Below are positions 1 to 6,228 of a stretch of DNA of 7,680 bases, in pieces. Origin of the DNA: Phycisphaerae bacterium (GTDB lineage Bacteria; Planctomycetota; Phycisphaerae; SM23-33); NCBI GenBank assembly GCA_030754715.1, contig JASLZV010000024.1:1-7680 (forward strand), read 5' to 3'. A program made the position numbers and the translations under genes. The notes below the pieces were generated by a model. It was not told where the DNA came from and did no database searches. It worked only from the letters and a program-made list of their open reading frames with translations. How positions within the stretch are numbered: position 1 is the first letter of the stretch; each line of letters starts with the position of its first letter.

Positions 1-86
1 CCGCACAGCACAGAGGCCGCCACAAAAACGAGCAGCACGCCCGCCACACCCCCGTGCAGTGACCTTTGGGCCGTATGGTTTCTCAT
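1..86 (-). CDS. Start of an exported or membrane-anchored protein (partial, C-terminus outside window)
   Basis: Only the first 28 codons are present. They begin at the ATG at 86-84 and read MRNHTAQRSLHGGVAG followed by LLVFVAASVLC. A basic N-region (two Arg, two His) before a run of about 15 hydrophobic residues is the layout of a Sec signal peptide or signal anchor. A Cys sits at residue 28, but the residue before it is Leu, so it does not fit a standard lipobox well. The start lies 37 bases after the stop of the small membrane protein gene, on the same strand, so it is probably the next gene in the metG transcript. The ribosome binding site is weak (a GAGAG about 4 bases upstream). An ATG 11 bases further upstream runs into a stop after four codons. 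The product cannot be identified from this stub. Confidence 0.5.
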   Translation of the reverse strand, partial: MRNHTAQRSLHGGVAGVLLVFVAASVLC

Positions 87-123
87 GACACTCTCATCGA
101 TCCAAACCCACCAACCCGCCCCT

Positions 124-312
124 TCACTGCTCCAACCGCCCAGCGTACCGGCAGTAAATCAAAAAGGCGACCCAAGCCGCAAACACCACGACAATCAACA
201 CGATTTTCCAGCGCGACGAGGCCGCGATGCGATCAGGTATGCCCTCAACCACATCCACCGGCTCGGGCGCCCCACAGGCCGCGGGCTTCCCCGATTTCCC
301 CGGCTGGCTCAT
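124..312 (-). CDS. Small single-span membrane protein, 62 aa, function unknown
   Basis: This encodes a 62-residue protein with a polar, Pro/Gly-rich N-terminal half (residues 1-35) and one clear transmembrane helix at about residues 36-54 (KIVLIVVVFAAWVAFLIYC). A short basic tail ends in GRLEQ. Its ATG overlaps the stop of the preceding Minf_1886-family gene in an ATGA, and a GGAG lies 8 bases upstream, so it is very likely translated and coupled to that gene. Topology is unclear because basic residues flank both sides of the helix. I recognise no family. Small tail-like membrane proteins such as this are often poorly conserved in sequence, so a role as a partner of the upstream protein is only inferred from the coupling. 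Confidence 0.75.
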   Translation of the reverse strand: MSQPGKSGKPAACGAPEPVDVVEGIPDRIAASSRWKIVLIVVVFAAWVAFLIYCRYAGRLEQ

Positions 313-728
313 TCCTTTATCTCCGCATCAACCTTTACGTTGAAGGCCTGATCAAAGGCGTACACATCGCGAAAATCCTCGACACTGTCTTCCTCGGTCT
401 TTCTCATAAGGTCGTTATCAACCAACAAATAGACCATATGGCCGAAGTCAATAGTTGCATGGATGTTCCAGCGATCCAGTACGGTTCGCACCAGCAGGCC
501 CCATCGCTCAATAGACAAGTCCCGCAGCGCCTTGCACAGTTGCGCGCCAGTGACATGCCGGGTTCTTTCCTGACCCTCAGCCGGAGGCGCCATGGCGGCC
601 TCGGGGCCGTGGACCTCCGCGACAGCCCGATTGAGCCCCTCGTGCAGGAACGCGTACGCCTCTACCGGATAGCGCCCGTCCTTGCGAATCACCTCCTCCA
701 CCGATTTACGGGACCGATCGACCATCAT
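309..728 (-). CDS. Minf_1886 family protein (Planctomycetes/Verrucomicrobia conserved hypothetical)
   Basis: This 139-residue protein matches my memory of the Minf_1886 family (TIGR04138), an uncharacterised family of about 130-150 residues found mainly in Planctomycetes and Verrucomicrobia. Recognisable parts are DGRYPVEAYAFLHEGLN (residues 17-33), HVTGAQLCKALRDLSIERWG (58-77), VLDRWNIHATIDFGHMVYLL (83-102) and KTEEDSVEDFRDVYAFDQAF (110-129). It is soluble, acidic and has no signal peptide. No catalytic motif is evident and no function is known. The chosen start (ATG 728-726) overlaps the metG TGA as ATGA and has GAGG five bases upstream; the next codon is also ATG, eight bases from the GAGG, and could be used instead. 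A longer reading from 791 would overlap the metG coding end needlessly. The stop overlaps the ATG of the small membrane protein. Both overlaps suggest translational coupling with metG and that protein. Confidence 0.88.
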   Translation of the reverse strand: MMVDRSRKSVEEVIRKDGRYPVEAYAFLHEGLNRAVAEVHGPEAAMAPPAEGQERTRHVTGAQLCKALRDLSIERWGLLVRTVLDRWNIHATIDFGHMVYLLVDNDLMRKTEEDSVEDFRDVYAFDQAFNVKVDAEIKE

Positions 729-2287
729 AATTTCCTCGGGAACAGTGGTTGACCCTTTTGGGTCTGCCCTCCTGGGGGCAGTTGTCCCCAAGAGGCCAAC
801 TCCTCAATCGTCCGTCCCGGCGGCGCTTTCCAGTTTATTTGCGCCAGCCCCGCTGCCATGGTATCCGGCATCAGCGGTGAGAGGTACATTAGCACAATCC
901 GCACCGCCTCGACACAAGTGTACAAAATAGTGCCCAGACGTTCACGCTGGGACTCATCCTTGGCCAGTTTGAACGGGGCCGTCGTGTCGACGTAGCGGTT
1001 AGTAGCCGAGACCAGGTCCATCACCTTGTCCAGGTAAGTGTGGCAGGCGCAGACTTCCATCAACTTCGTGGCGCCGTCCCGCAGATGCTCAGCCGCGTCC
1101 AGGACGGGCTGCTCCTGGGCTCCGACCGACGCCGGGATGGGCACTTTGCCGCCGAAATATTGCTCGATCATGTTGAGCGTCCGGTTGAGCAGGTTGCCGA
1201 TGTTGTTGGCCAGTTCGTTGTTGTAGCGCTTCCGCAGTGCTGTGCGGCTGAAGTCACCGTCGGCCCCAAAGGCCATCGCTCGCATCAAAAAGTAACGGTA
1301 AACGTCCACCGAGTATTCCCGGCAGATAGAGGCAATGGTTTCGCGCGAGACAAAATTCCCCAGCGTCTTCTGCATCCGCTTGCCCTCTGACGTCCACCAA
1401 CCATGGGCAAAAATGCACCTGGGCAGCGGCCGATCTAGGGCCATCAACATACACGGCCAATAGACCGCGTGGAACCAGAGGATGTCCTTGCCGATCAAGT
1501 GCACGTCCGCCGGCCAGTATCGGGTATGGTCGCCGTCGTGGGCGTCCCCGACGTCCGGCCAGCCAAGCGCGGTGTAGTAGTTGCTCAGCGCGTCGATCCA
1601 GACATAGACGCTGTGGTTGGGATCGTTCGGCATGGGAATGCCCCAGCCGCCGAGTTTCTCGCTGGCCCGGGAGATGCAAAGGTCGTCCACACCCTGTCGC
1701 AACTTGCTGAGGACCTCGTTGCGGCGGGCTGCGGGAAGGATAAACTCCGGGTGAGATTCGACATGCTCCATCAGCCTGGGCACCCATTTGCCCAGCCGGA
1801 AGAAGTAGGCATCCTCGCTGTAGCGGACTAGCGGTTTACCGCTGATATGGCTCTTGTAGTCGTTGTCCCTCGCGACGGACTCGGTAACAAATTCTTCCTG
1901 GCTCTCATCGTAAAGCCCCTCGTATCGCCCGGAATAAATCTCGTCACGATCCACCAGGTGCCGGACCATCGCCTGCACGCGTTTTTCGTGTCGCTCCTCG
2001 CTGGTGCGGATAAAGTCGTCATAGGAAATGTTCAGGTCCGCCCATAGGTCTTGGAAATGGACGACAACCTCGTCGGCCAGTTCCTTGGGGCTCATGCCCC
2101 TTTCGGCGGCGGCTTTGACTATCTTGATGCCGTGTTCGTCCGTTCCGGTCAAGAAGCGCACGTCGCGCCCCGCGGCGCGAAAGTACCGGGCCAGCACATC
2201 CGCAGCGATAGTGGTGTACGAGTGCCCGATGTGCGGCACGTCATTGACATAATAGATCGGCGTTGTGACGTAATAAGTCTCGCGCAT
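725..2287 (-). CDS. metG: Methionyl-tRNA synthetase (class I, short form without C-terminal tRNA-binding domain)
   Basis: Charges tRNA-Met with methionine using ATP, in the cytoplasm. The 520-residue product opens with YYVTTPIYYVNDVPHIGHSY, containing the HIGH signature at residues 19-22, then FLTGTDEHG (46-53). A connective-peptide region follows (about 117-165), then the methionine-pocket region WIDALSNYYTALG (230-242) and LIGKDILWFHAVYWP (264-278). The KMSKS loop reads RMQKT at 304-308, followed by LGN. The helical anticodon-binding domain covers about 330-500 (NNELANNIGNLLNR). Two oddities: the first Lys and the Ser of KMSKS are replaced while the second Lys (K307) is kept, and the zinc-knuckle cysteines are absent (YDESQEEF at 126-133, SHIS at 146-149). 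It ends soon after the anticodon domain, so the EMAP/Trbp111-like dimerisation domain of E. coli MetG is missing. The start at 2287 is set by homology; upstream codons to 2431 are unlike MetRS and overlap the epimerase end. The ribosome binding site is weak. Confidence 0.97.
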   Translation of the reverse strand: MRETYYVTTPIYYVNDVPHIGHSYTTIAADVLARYFRAAGRDVRFLTGTDEHGIKIVKAAAERGMSPKELADEVVVHFQDLWADLNISYDDFIRTSEERHEKRVQAMVRHLVDRDEIYSGRYEGLYDESQEEFVTESVARDNDYKSHISGKPLVRYSEDAYFFRLGKWVPRLMEHVESHPEFILPAARRNEVLSKLRQGVDDLCISRASEKLGGWGIPMPNDPNHSVYVWIDALSNYYTALGWPDVGDAHDGDHTRYWPADVHLIGKDILWFHAVYWPCMLMALDRPLPRCIFAHGWWTSEGKRMQKTLGNFVSRETIASICREYSVDVYRYFLMRAMAFGADGDFSRTALRKRYNNELANNIGNLLNRTLNMIEQYFGGKVPIPASVGAQEQPVLDAAEHLRDGATKLMEVCACHTYLDKVMDLVSATNRYVDTTAPFKLAKDESQRERLGTILYTCVEAVRIVLMYLSPLMPDTMAAGLAQINWKAPPGRTIEELASWGQLPPGGQTQKGQPLFPRKL

Positions 2288-2288
2288 G

Positions 2289-2317
2289 GTTTCCGTATTA
2301 GATTCTCTAAACGAAAC
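2289..2317 (-). promoter_or_regulatory. Possible leader hairpin covering the metG ribosome binding site
   Basis: In the minus-strand transcript the last bases before the metG ATG can fold into a nested hairpin. The outer stem is GTTTC with GAAAC (plus-strand 2313-2317 and 2289-2293). The inner stem is TTAGA with TCTAA (2306-2310 and 2298-2302) around a GAA loop. The outer stem includes part of the only Shine-Dalgarno-like bases, GGA. The stem is AU-rich and has an internal loop, so it would be of modest stability and may be chance. Confidence 0.3.
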
Positions 2318-2427
2318 GCCTCTGCATCCGGCCGGCCTATTCGGTACCCGGCATCGCCTTACGGGAAAATCGTCCAGGGGCAGCGAAAACTTCAGACCAA
2401 AGCCGCCGCACCCGGGCGGGCCCGCAC

Positions 2428-3393
2428 TCACATCCGCAATTTCTCAAACTCAATCACCTGCTCAAGCGTCCGGACCAAAGGCACTGTCGGCTCGTACCCG
2501 ATGAGCCTCTTGATCTTGCTCAGGTCGGGCAGGCGGACAAGCATGTCGTCGAACGGGCGCCCGTAGGCCTCCTCGTAACTCAGGTAACGCTTGGGACTGG
2601 ACGAGCCGGTCATTTCAATGATCTTGTCGGCCAGATCCTCGATAGTAATCGATTCGGTTGTCCCAAGGTTGATCACCCCGCCGATAGCCTCGTCGCAACC
2701 GATGAGTTTGATCATCGCATCCACCACGTCGCTGACGTTGCAGAAACACCGACTTTGCTTGCCGGTACCATAGATCTCGATCGTCTCACCGGCCAATGCC
2801 CCTCGGACAAACCGCGGTACGACCATACCATACGCCCCGGTCTGACGCGGGCCAACCGTGTTGAAAAACCGGCAGATGATCGCATCCAGACCGTACTGAT
2901 CGTGATAAGCCAGCGACAGGAACTCATCGACCATCTTGCTGCACGCATAACTCCAGCGGGTAAACCGCGTGGACCCGAGGGTCGTGTCGTCGTCCTCCTT
3001 GAACGGGACACTGGTGTTCTTACCGTACACCTCGGACGTTGAGGCGACCAGTATCTTCCGTCCGAACTTGTTGGCCAGGTTCAGCACCACCTCCGAGCCG
3101 TGAATGTTGGTCTCGATCGTGTGCACGGGATTGTCCACGATAAGTTGCACACCCACGGCGGCCGCCAGATGGTAGATCACCTCGCATCGCCCCACCAGGG
3201 AGGTCATAGTGGCCTCGTTGAGGATCGAATCGCGGACGAAACGGAAATTCTTGTCGCCGGCCACGCCGGCAAGATTGTCCAGCAGGCCGGTGGACAGGTC
3301 GTCAACCACCGTAACGCCGTGGCCCTCTGCCAGCAGGGCATCGGCAAGATGCGAGCCGATGAATCCGGCCCCGCCTGTAATCAGTACGTTCAT
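2428..3393 (-). CDS. NAD-dependent nucleotide-sugar epimerase/dehydratase (extended SDR)
   Basis: This is a 321-residue soluble enzyme of the extended short-chain dehydrogenase/reductase family that acts on nucleotide-activated sugars. These enzymes supply precursors for polysaccharides or cell-surface glycans. The dinucleotide-binding motif GGAGFIG lies at residues 7-13, the acidic NAD-ribose contact is VDD at 30-32, and HLAAAVGV (75-82) follows. The active site shows TSEVYG (119-124) and the YxxxK pair Y149/K153 (YACSK). RFFNTVGPRQ (175-184) and IYGTGKQSRCFCNVSDVV (207-224) are typical of UDP-glucuronate decarboxylase, UDP-glucose 4-epimerase and GDP-mannose dehydratase relatives, so the exact substrate cannot be fixed. 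Length is normal for the family. The start at 3393 has a strong GAGGTGA six bases upstream (3400-3406). It precedes metG on the same strand by 140 bases and diverges from ilvC, so it may head the left-hand transcript. Confidence 0.93.
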   Translation of the reverse strand: MNVLITGGAGFIGSHLADALLAEGHGVTVVDDLSTGLLDNLAGVAGDKNFRFVRDSILNEATMTSLVGRCEVIYHLAAAVGVQLIVDNPVHTIETNIHGSEVVLNLANKFGRKILVASTSEVYGKNTSVPFKEDDDTTLGSTRFTRWSYACSKMVDEFLSLAYHDQYGLDAIICRFFNTVGPRQTGAYGMVVPRFVRGALAGETIEIYGTGKQSRCFCNVSDVVDAMIKLIGCDEAIGGVINLGTTESITIEDLADKIIEMTGSSSPKRYLSYEEAYGRPFDDMLVRLPDLSKIKRLIGYEPTVPLVRTLEQVIEFEKLRM

Positions 3394-3450
3394 GCTCCGT
3401 CACCTCTCTGTCGACCGCTTCCCGGCTTTATGACGCCAACAAGTCCCCAA

Positions 3451-3479
3451 AGAATAGTCTCTTATGGTTTTGGTAGCAA
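3451..3479 (-). promoter_or_regulatory. Candidate sigma70-like promoter for the epimerase transcript
   Basis: On the minus strand, TTGCTA (3479-3474) and TATTCT (3456-3451) are separated by exactly 17 bases. Each matches the consensus at four of six positions. Transcription would begin near 3444, about 50 bases before the epimerase ATG. This is a sequence match only. Confidence 0.35.
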
Positions 3480-3482
3480 CCG

Positions 3483-3502
3483 TGAACGTTCATGCAGCTG
3501 CA
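3483..3502. repeat. Two abutting perfect 10-bp palindromes (possible operator)
   Basis: TGAACGTTCA at 3483-3492 is directly followed by TGCAGCTGCA at 3493-3502. Each equals its own reverse complement. They lie in the divergent region, four bases upstream of the epimerase -35 candidate and about 66 bases upstream of the ilvC -35 candidate. A protein dimer or pair of dimers could bind here, but no known operator was recognised. Confidence 0.5.
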
Positions 3503-3567
3503 GGCCCCGTGCGGACAAGGGGCGCCGAGGCAAGGGCCCACAAACCCCGCCCGCCAACGAAAATCGC

Positions 3568-3596
3568 TTGACGCGCCAGCGAAACAGCGGTAAAAA
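3568..3596 (+). promoter_or_regulatory. Candidate sigma70-like promoter for ilvC
   Basis: TTGACG (3568-3573, five of six consensus bases) and TAAAAA (3591-3596, four of six) are separated by 17 bases. A start near 3603 would give a short leader of about 25 bases carrying only the ribosome binding site. That leaves no room for an attenuator, so any control would act at initiation. Confidence 0.5.
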
Positions 3597-3613
3597 CCCC
3601 AACTGCCCTAAAC

Positions 3614-3620
3614 AAGGAGA
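3614..3620 (+). promoter_or_regulatory. Ribosome binding site fixing the ilvC start
   Basis: AAGGAGA lies seven bases before the ATG at 3628. It decides the start, because the reading frame is open upstream as far as 3100 through sequence antisense to the epimerase. Confidence 0.85.
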
Positions 3621-3627
3621 ACGGATT

Positions 3628-4728
3628 ATGGCATTGATTAATTTTGGCGGTATCACGGAACAAGTCATTATGCGCAAAGAGTTTCCGATGTCCAAAGCGC
3701 GTAGGGTCCTGAAGAACGAAACGATCGCGGTGATTGGATACGGGGTGCAAGGGCCCGCCCAGTCGCTCAACATGAAAGACAACGGGTTCAAGGTCATCGT
3801 CGGCCAGGCAAGAAGTTTCAAGAAGGATTGGGATCGCGCAAGAAAAGACGGTTGGAAGCCCGGAAAGTCCTTGTTTGACATCGCCGAGGCCACCCAGCGC
3901 GGAACGATCATCCAGATACTGGTTTCCGACGCCGCCCAAAAAGCCATCTGGCCGGTCGTCAGGAAGAACCTCAACCCTGGCGACGCGCTGTATTTCTCGC
4001 ATGGATTTTCGATTGTGTACAAGGACCAGACGAAGGTGATCCCCCCCAAGGACGTCGACGTGATAATGGTCGCCCCAAAAGGGTCGGGCACGTCGGTCCG
4101 GCGCAATTTCCTTTCCGGCGCGGGGATCAACGCCAGTTTCGCCGTCCACCAAGACGCCTCCGGGCGGGCACGTCAACGCTGCATCGCACTGGGCATCGCC
4201 GTCGGGTCCGGCTACCTTTTCCCCACGACGTTCGAGAAGGAAGTGTTCAGCGATTTGACCGGCGAGCGGGGCGTGCTGATGGGCGCACTGGCCGGGATCA
4301 TGGAGGCACAATATCAAGTCTTGCGAAAGCACGGGCACAGCCCAAGCGAGGCCTTCAACGAAACCGTCGAGGAACTCACCGAGAGCCTGATTCGCCTCGT
4401 CAGCGAAAACGGCATGGACTGGATGTACGCCAACTGCTCGGCCACCGCTCAGCGCGGCGCACTCGATTGGAAACCAAAATTCAAAAAGGCTGTCATGCCC
4501 GTGTTCAACGAACTGTATAAAAGGGTGGCCGACGGTGTGGAAACACGGCGCGTCTTGTCCACATGCGGCAAGGCCGACTATCAGAAGCAGTTGACCAAGG
4601 AACTCGGGGCGATAGGCGACTCTGAGATGTGGCAGGCGGGCAAGGCCACCCGCGACCTGCGCCCGAAGGAATCGGCAAAGAGGACCACCAGGGCCACCAA
4701 AGGAATCGCCGGAAGAAAAGCAAACTGA
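3628..4728 (+). CDS. ilvC: Ketol-acid reductoisomerase (NADPH), fungal/mitochondrial Ilv5-like type
   Basis: Converts acetolactate and acetohydroxybutyrate to dihydroxy acids with Mg2+ and NADPH, the second common step of valine, isoleucine and leucine synthesis. The 366-residue product has the nucleotide-binding motif GYGVQG at residues 37-42 and a loop with Arg/Ser/Lys (GQARSFKK, 59-66) suited to the NADPH 2'-phosphate. SHGF holds the active-site His125, and VAPKGSG follows at 148-154. Metal ligands are seen in SDLTGERG (D209, E213) and in NETVEELTESL (E245, E249). Segments such as SHGFS, PPKDVDVI, GHSPSEAFNETVEE, GALDW and the LRP near the end resemble yeast Ilv5 (compared from memory) more than the usual short bacterial KARI. 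Beyond LRP (344-346) there is an additional basic tail of about 20 residues. No other branched-chain biosynthesis gene is in the window; it appears to be a single-gene unit. Confidence 0.95.
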   Translation: MALINFGGITEQVIMRKEFPMSKARRVLKNETIAVIGYGVQGPAQSLNMKDNGFKVIVGQARSFKKDWDRARKDGWKPGKSLFDIAEATQRGTIIQILVSDAAQKAIWPVVRKNLNPGDALYFSHGFSIVYKDQTKVIPPKDVDVIMVAPKGSGTSVRRNFLSGAGINASFAVHQDASGRARQRCIALGIAVGSGYLFPTTFEKEVFSDLTGERGVLMGALAGIMEAQYQVLRKHGHSPSEAFNETVEELTESLIRLVSENGMDWMYANCSATAQRGALDWKPKFKKAVMPVFNELYKRVADGVETRRVLSTCGKADYQKQLTKELGAIGDSEMWQAGKATRDLRPKESAKRTTRATKGIAGRKAN

Positions 4729-4815
4729 AACCCGAAGCGCGCGGCCTGGTTGAAGATGCCACCCGCCTGCGCGTTCGGGGACGACTGGAAGCAGGCCGAC
4801 TTTGCGTGAAAGACC

Positions 4816-4840
4816 GAAACACTTGTGTTTCTTTCTCTCC
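4816..4840 (+). terminator. Candidate rho-independent terminator after ilvC
   Basis: GAAACA and TGTTTC (4816-4821, 4826-4831) form a 6-bp stem around a CTTG loop, followed by the pyrimidine run TTTCTCTCC. It lies 87 bases after the ilvC stop in the gap between convergent genes. The stem is short and AU-rich and the T-run is interrupted, so it is weak. In the opposite direction no T-run follows. The rest of the 218-base gap (4729-4946) shows nothing else that I can support. Confidence 0.38.
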
Positions 4841-4946
4841 GACGCGGGGGGCCTTTGAAGGGAAAAACAGCCGGCGACGCACGGGTTGCGATCAAAGCCT
4901 GTCGGCGATTCGGACTTGTACGGTGCCAAATCGGCAATTGTCCGCC

Positions 4947-6176
4947 TTACTTGCCGAATTCTTTCCACAGAGCCTGCTCGGCCTTGTTGAATTTGGTGAA
5001 AATCTCCTTGATCTGCTTGCGTATCTGTTCCAGTTGCGGGTCGTCGACAGGCAGGCCCCTGGGGTAGGCCCGCGCCAGGCCGCTCAACTTCGCCAAGGTC
5101 TGATCCATCTGGGCCGCCCCGCTGGAAAATGCCCTCGCCGCATCGTAAATATTCTGCGAATGCAGTTCACCTTTCTTAGGCTGATACAGCAGCCGCCAGG
5201 GGTTGCGGCGGATTTCCTTACTGGCTGTCTTCAGGTTGGCCGACACTACCACCATGTTGTCGACCATTTCGTCGAGGTTTTCGCGGTTCACGTCGACCAG
5301 CCGCTTGGTCTCCTCGGACACCTTGGCAAAGTTGCCGGTAATGACAAGAAGGTCCGTATTGGCCTTGCGGACCTGGACCAGGATGTCGGCAATCTCCTTC
5401 TTGGTCATCCTGTTGATTTCGGCGGCTACCTCGCCCGCGTCGTTCAACGCCTTGGAGACCTTGGGCTTGGCGTCGGCCATCATGGCTTCAATATCGGTCA
5501 GCGTGTTCTTGAGTTTCGGCTGCGCGTCGGATGCGATGCGGCTGATACTGTCGATGATCTCGTGCAACTTGGCCAGAACAGCCACTTTGTTCGCGGTGTC
5601 CATTTCCTTCTTCAGGCTTGCCAGCGCCTCCGAAGCGTTGACCATCGCCCTGCTGAGTTCGTCCACAACACCGTGGAACTTCCACATCATCGATCCTTCC
5701 GAACTATGGTCGAGTTCGCCGGCCAGCCCTGAGATCGCCTGCTCGAAGGCGCTGGGAAGGATCCCTATGGCGTTGTCCCGGTTATCGGCAAGCGGTTCGC
5801 CGTCCGAGCCGCGGTTGGTAATCACCAGGTTAGCACCGCCGACAAGTGCAGCCGCCACCTTCGCCTCGCCGTCGCTGTGGACTTTGATATCCCTGCGGTG
5901 AATTTGCACGATGTAGAAGGTCTGCCCGTCCTTCCCGGCGGTGGGGTCGAACTCCACGTCGGTGATCTTGCCGACCACCACGTCGTTGATTAATACCTGC
6001 CCGCCGCTCTTCAATGCCAGTCGCCCGCTTGACTGATCCACGTAGAAGTAGGTCTTCTGCCCGCGCGGCTTGAAGACGTCGGCCGCCCCAAGCCAGAACA
6101 CCACCCCTACCAGAAGGATAATTGCCCCGATGGTGAAAAGCCCCGCCGTCAATTCGCTTCGTTGTTTTCGCGACAT
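4947..6176 (-). CDS. mlaD: MlaD-family MCE protein with long helical C-terminus
   Basis: This is the membrane-anchored, periplasmic substrate-binding subunit of an MCE/Mla-type lipid transporter. The 409-residue protein has a short basic N-terminus (MSRKQRSELTAGLF), one transmembrane helix at about 11-30, and one MCE domain at about 38-125 (YFYVDQSSGRLALKSGGQVLINDVVVGKI, ending near LVGGANLVIT). A long, mainly helical region follows (about 145-320) with many coiled-coil-like heptads and an 18-residue repeat at 216-251. The motif RRNPWRLLYQP (323-333) and a final amphipathic stretch (380-405) complete it. E. coli MlaD has about 180 residues, so this is the extended type, where the C-terminal helices may build a hexameric tube across the periplasm. 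The start at 6176 is chosen because GGAGAC lies six bases upstream; the in-frame ATG at 6206 lacks support. It follows the MlaF-like gene by 81 bases and is the last gene of the cassette here. Confidence 0.9.
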   Translation of the reverse strand: MSRKQRSELTAGLFTIGAIILLVGVVFWLGAADVFKPRGQKTYFYVDQSSGRLALKSGGQVLINDVVVGKITDVEFDPTAGKDGQTFYIVQIHRRDIKVHSDGEAKVAAALVGGANLVITNRGSDGEPLADNRDNAIGILPSAFEQAISGLAGELDHSSEGSMMWKFHGVVDELSRAMVNASEALASLKKEMDTANKVAVLAKLHEIIDSISRIASDAQPKLKNTLTDIEAMMADAKPKVSKALNDAGEVAAEINRMTKKEIADILVQVRKANTDLLVITGNFAKVSEETKRLVDVNRENLDEMVDNMVVVSANLKTASKEIRRNPWRLLYQPKKGELHSQNIYDAARAFSSGAAQMDQTLAKLSGLARAYPRGLPVDDPQLEQIRKQIKEIFTKFNKAEQALWKEFGK

Positions 6177-6182
6177 TTTATT

Positions 6183-6188
6183 GTCTCC
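6183..6188 (-). promoter_or_regulatory. Ribosome binding site fixing the MCE gene start
   Basis: GGAGAC on the minus strand lies six bases before the ATG at 6176-6174. It favours this start over the in-frame ATG at 6206. Confidence 0.75.
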
Positions 6189-6205
6189 GTGTCGACATCT
6201 CCGCA

Positions 6206-6228
6206 ACGACGGCGAACGTCTTCGTCGT
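6206..6228 (-). repeat. Weak inverted repeat between mlaF and mlaD
   Basis: ACGACG (6206-6211) and CGTCGT (6223-6228) are complementary, with an 11-base loop that contains a further CGAA/TTCG pair. It lies in the 81-base gap upstream of the MCE gene. The short GACG-type repeats make several alternative pairings possible, so one defined structure is doubtful. Confidence 0.3.

Noticed and set aside
2411..2425. GC-rich palindrome (GCGGGCCCGC with adjoining CCCGGG) just after the epimerase stop as a terminator
   Set aside because: No T-run follows in the minus-strand direction, and short GC palindromes are common in this base composition.
2288..2431. Longer metG start at 2431
   Set aside because: The extra 48 residues do not resemble MetRS and overlap the epimerase end; MRETYYVTTPIYY is the normal N-terminus.
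3100..3627. Longer ilvC with 176 extra N-terminal codons
   Set aside because: The extension is antisense to the epimerase and unlike any reductoisomerase; a strong AAGGAGA and the family N-terminus place the start at 3628.
3628..4728. Eukaryotic contamination, because ilvC looks fungal
   Set aside because: No intron or transit peptide is seen, the gene has a bacterial ribosome binding site and promoter candidate, and both flanks are clearly bacterial genes.
3490..4968. Open frame of 492 codons on the minus strand across ilvC
   Set aside because: It is antisense to a well-supported ilvC, has no recognisable motifs and a Cys/Pro/Gly/Arg-rich composition typical of a shadow of GC-rich coding sequence.
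4629..5732. Open frame of 367 codons on the plus strand
   Set aside because: It overlaps the ilvC end and runs antisense to the MCE gene; no domain motif or credible ribosome binding site.
6177..6206. MCE gene starting at the ATG at 6206
   Set aside because: The ATG at 6176 has a well-placed GGAGAC and gives the usual short N-terminus before the membrane helix.
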